Shown here in pieces: positions 6,241 through 7,062 of a stretch of 7,062 nucleotides of DNA (the first letter of the stretch is position 1; every line of letters begins with the position of its first letter). The stretch spans positions 1-7,062 of the forward strand of contig DATCGY010000015.1 in the NCBI GenBank assembly GCA_036508635.1. Direction: 5' to 3'. Both the position numbers and the translations under genes were made by a program. Source of the stretch: FEN-727 sp036508635. GTDB lineage: Bacteria; Actinomycetota; Geothermincolia; Fen-727; Anoxymicrobiaceae. Below the pieces are notes generated by a model. That model saw only the letters and a program-made list of their open reading frames with translations. It ran no database searches and was not told where the DNA came from.

Positions 6241-7062
6241 CTGGACGCCAATTCACACAACTCGTACGGTTCCGGACCGATACCCCTTCTTTGCCCCGAG
6301 TGCCTGATGCTCGGGCGCACTCGATACCTCGCCGATCTCACCGAGGTCGCCCGGACGGGCTCCGGAAGCCTTCGCTGCGAAGATTGTGGACGGGATTACC
6401 CCGTGATCTCGGGCATCCCGGTGTTGGTGCCGGAGCAGTTCCGGTTGCAGATCAACCTTCCTGAAGGAGCCGTCGACGCGGAGCATTCGGAATACCACAT
6501 GGAACAGACACCCAGGGTCGCTGAATTGATCAGGCGGAACTCAGGGAGGCTTTCGCTGGACGTCGGTTGTGGCAAAGGAACCTATTCCGACTGTTACAGC
6601 GGCGACCTGGTGCTCGCCGACGCCAACTTCCGATTCGTCGAGGAAGCGGTCGATGATTGCGGCGCAGAAAAGGCGTGCCTCGGAGTGGTCGCGGACATCA
6701 GGTGCATCCCCTTTCCTGATGACGTGTTTGATTTTGTCCTGGCTTCGAGCGTGATCGAGCACGTCCCCACACCCCAGCTGGAACTTGTCTGGTCAGGCTT
6801 GAAGCGGGTAGCAACGGTGGTGCAGGTGGACGTGCCTCACGAGAGCGGACTCATCAGGATCGTACGGGCTTTCCTGACGAGCATGAGAGTATATGAACGC
6901 GAGGCCTACGAGGACGAGGTGCTTCGGCACCACACGGACTTCTCGCCCGCGAACCTCGAGGGCGAGGGCTTCACCGTTTCCGGCTGCATCGGGTGGTCGT
7001 CGCGGAAGAAGATCCCGGTCCCGCTCCTGTGGTCGGTGTACGACCTGGCCGTCCGCAGGCTT
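6241..7062 (+). CDS. Zinc-ribbon class I SAM-dependent methyltransferase (3' truncated; probable CTG start)
   Basis: The frame is open to the right edge, giving 274 residues if it starts at CTG 6241. Residues 18-64 form a Trm112-like zinc ribbon: C18-P-E-C21 and C46-E-D-C49, followed by DYPVISGIPVLVP (52-64). The class I methyltransferase fold follows: motif I LDVGCGKGT at 106-114, acidic D127 at the end of strand 2, D152 in ADIRCIPFPDD, and DFVLASSVIEHV at 164-175. It would methylate a small molecule, lipid or glycan; the substrate is unknown. It lies 18 bases after the radical SAM gene and in the same frame, so the two are probably one operon. No ATG, GTG or TTG codon lies in frame between the radical SAM stop and the first cysteine pair. 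ATG 6307 is the first standard start, but it would remove C18 and C21 and has no ribosome site. The end lies beyond the window. Confidence 0.78.
   Translation, partial: MDANSHNSYGSGPIPLLCPECLMLGRTRYLADLTEVARTGSGSLRCEDCGRDYPVISGIPVLVPEQFRLQINLPEGAVDAEHSEYHMEQTPRVAELIRRNSGRLSLDVGCGKGTYSDCYSGDLVLADANFRFVEEAVDDCGAEKACLGVVADIRCIPFPDDVFDFVLASSVIEHVPTPQLELVWSGLKRVATVVQVDVPHESGLIRIVRAFLTSMRVYEREAYEDEVLRHHTDFSPANLEGEGFTVSGCIGWSSRKKIPVPLLWSVYDLAVRRL

Noticed and set aside
6123..6464. A 113-codon open frame on the plus strand spanning the radical SAM/methyltransferase junction
   Set aside because: It is out of frame with both genes; the zinc ribbon and methyltransferase motifs are all in the other frame.

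Overview
The window looks like part of a bacterial cell-surface glycan or protein-glycosylation locus in a GC-rich organism. The base composition is high in GC over most of the window, with frequent AGG arginine codons, TTG initiation and Shine-Dalgarno (SD) sites. There is also one perfect -10 box placed as if for a leaderless message. Together these fit a deep-branching Actinobacteriota or another high-GC, environmental Gram-positive-type lineage. That placement is inference only, since no taxonomic marker gene is present.

Layout. (1) 2-4076, plus strand: three tightly coupled genes, joined twice by a 4-base ATGA stop/start overlap. The first is the 3' end of an unrecognised gene whose product ends in a beta-rich domain. 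The second is a GT-C membrane glycosyltransferase of the ArnT/PMT_2 type (501 aa). The third is a DUF2723/TMEM260-type membrane protein with a C-terminal TPR region (764 aa). (2) 4077-4112: a 36-base convergent gap with no convincing terminator. (3) 4113-5138, minus strand: a family 2 glycosyltransferase with a hydrophobic C-terminal tail. (4) 5139-5373: a divergent regulatory gap of about 235 bases, with a plausible promoter on each strand and a 13-base palindrome. (5) 5374-7062, plus strand: a radical SAM protein with a cysteine-bearing C-terminal auxiliary-cluster domain. It is followed 18 bases later, in the same frame, by a zinc-ribbon plus SAM-dependent methyltransferase that runs off the end of the window.

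How the genes may work together (inference). GT-C enzymes of the PMT_2 and DUF2723 kinds use polyprenyl-phosphate-linked sugars on the outer face of the membrane. A cytoplasmic, membrane-associated GT2 enzyme could build the lipid-linked donor or glycan. The radical SAM enzyme and the methyltransferase could modify the sugar, lipid or another substrate. No substrate can be read from the sequence.

The most unusual points are these. The methyltransferase has an intact N-terminal zinc ribbon but no ATG, GTG or TTG codon ahead of it; a CTG with a well-placed GGAGG is the best start, and the only barrier to fusion with the radical SAM protein is one UGA followed by C. A TATAAT box lies exactly six bases upstream of an internal ATG near the start of the DUF2723 gene. 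I found no tRNA, rRNA, CRISPR array, insertion sequence or convincing intrinsic terminator.
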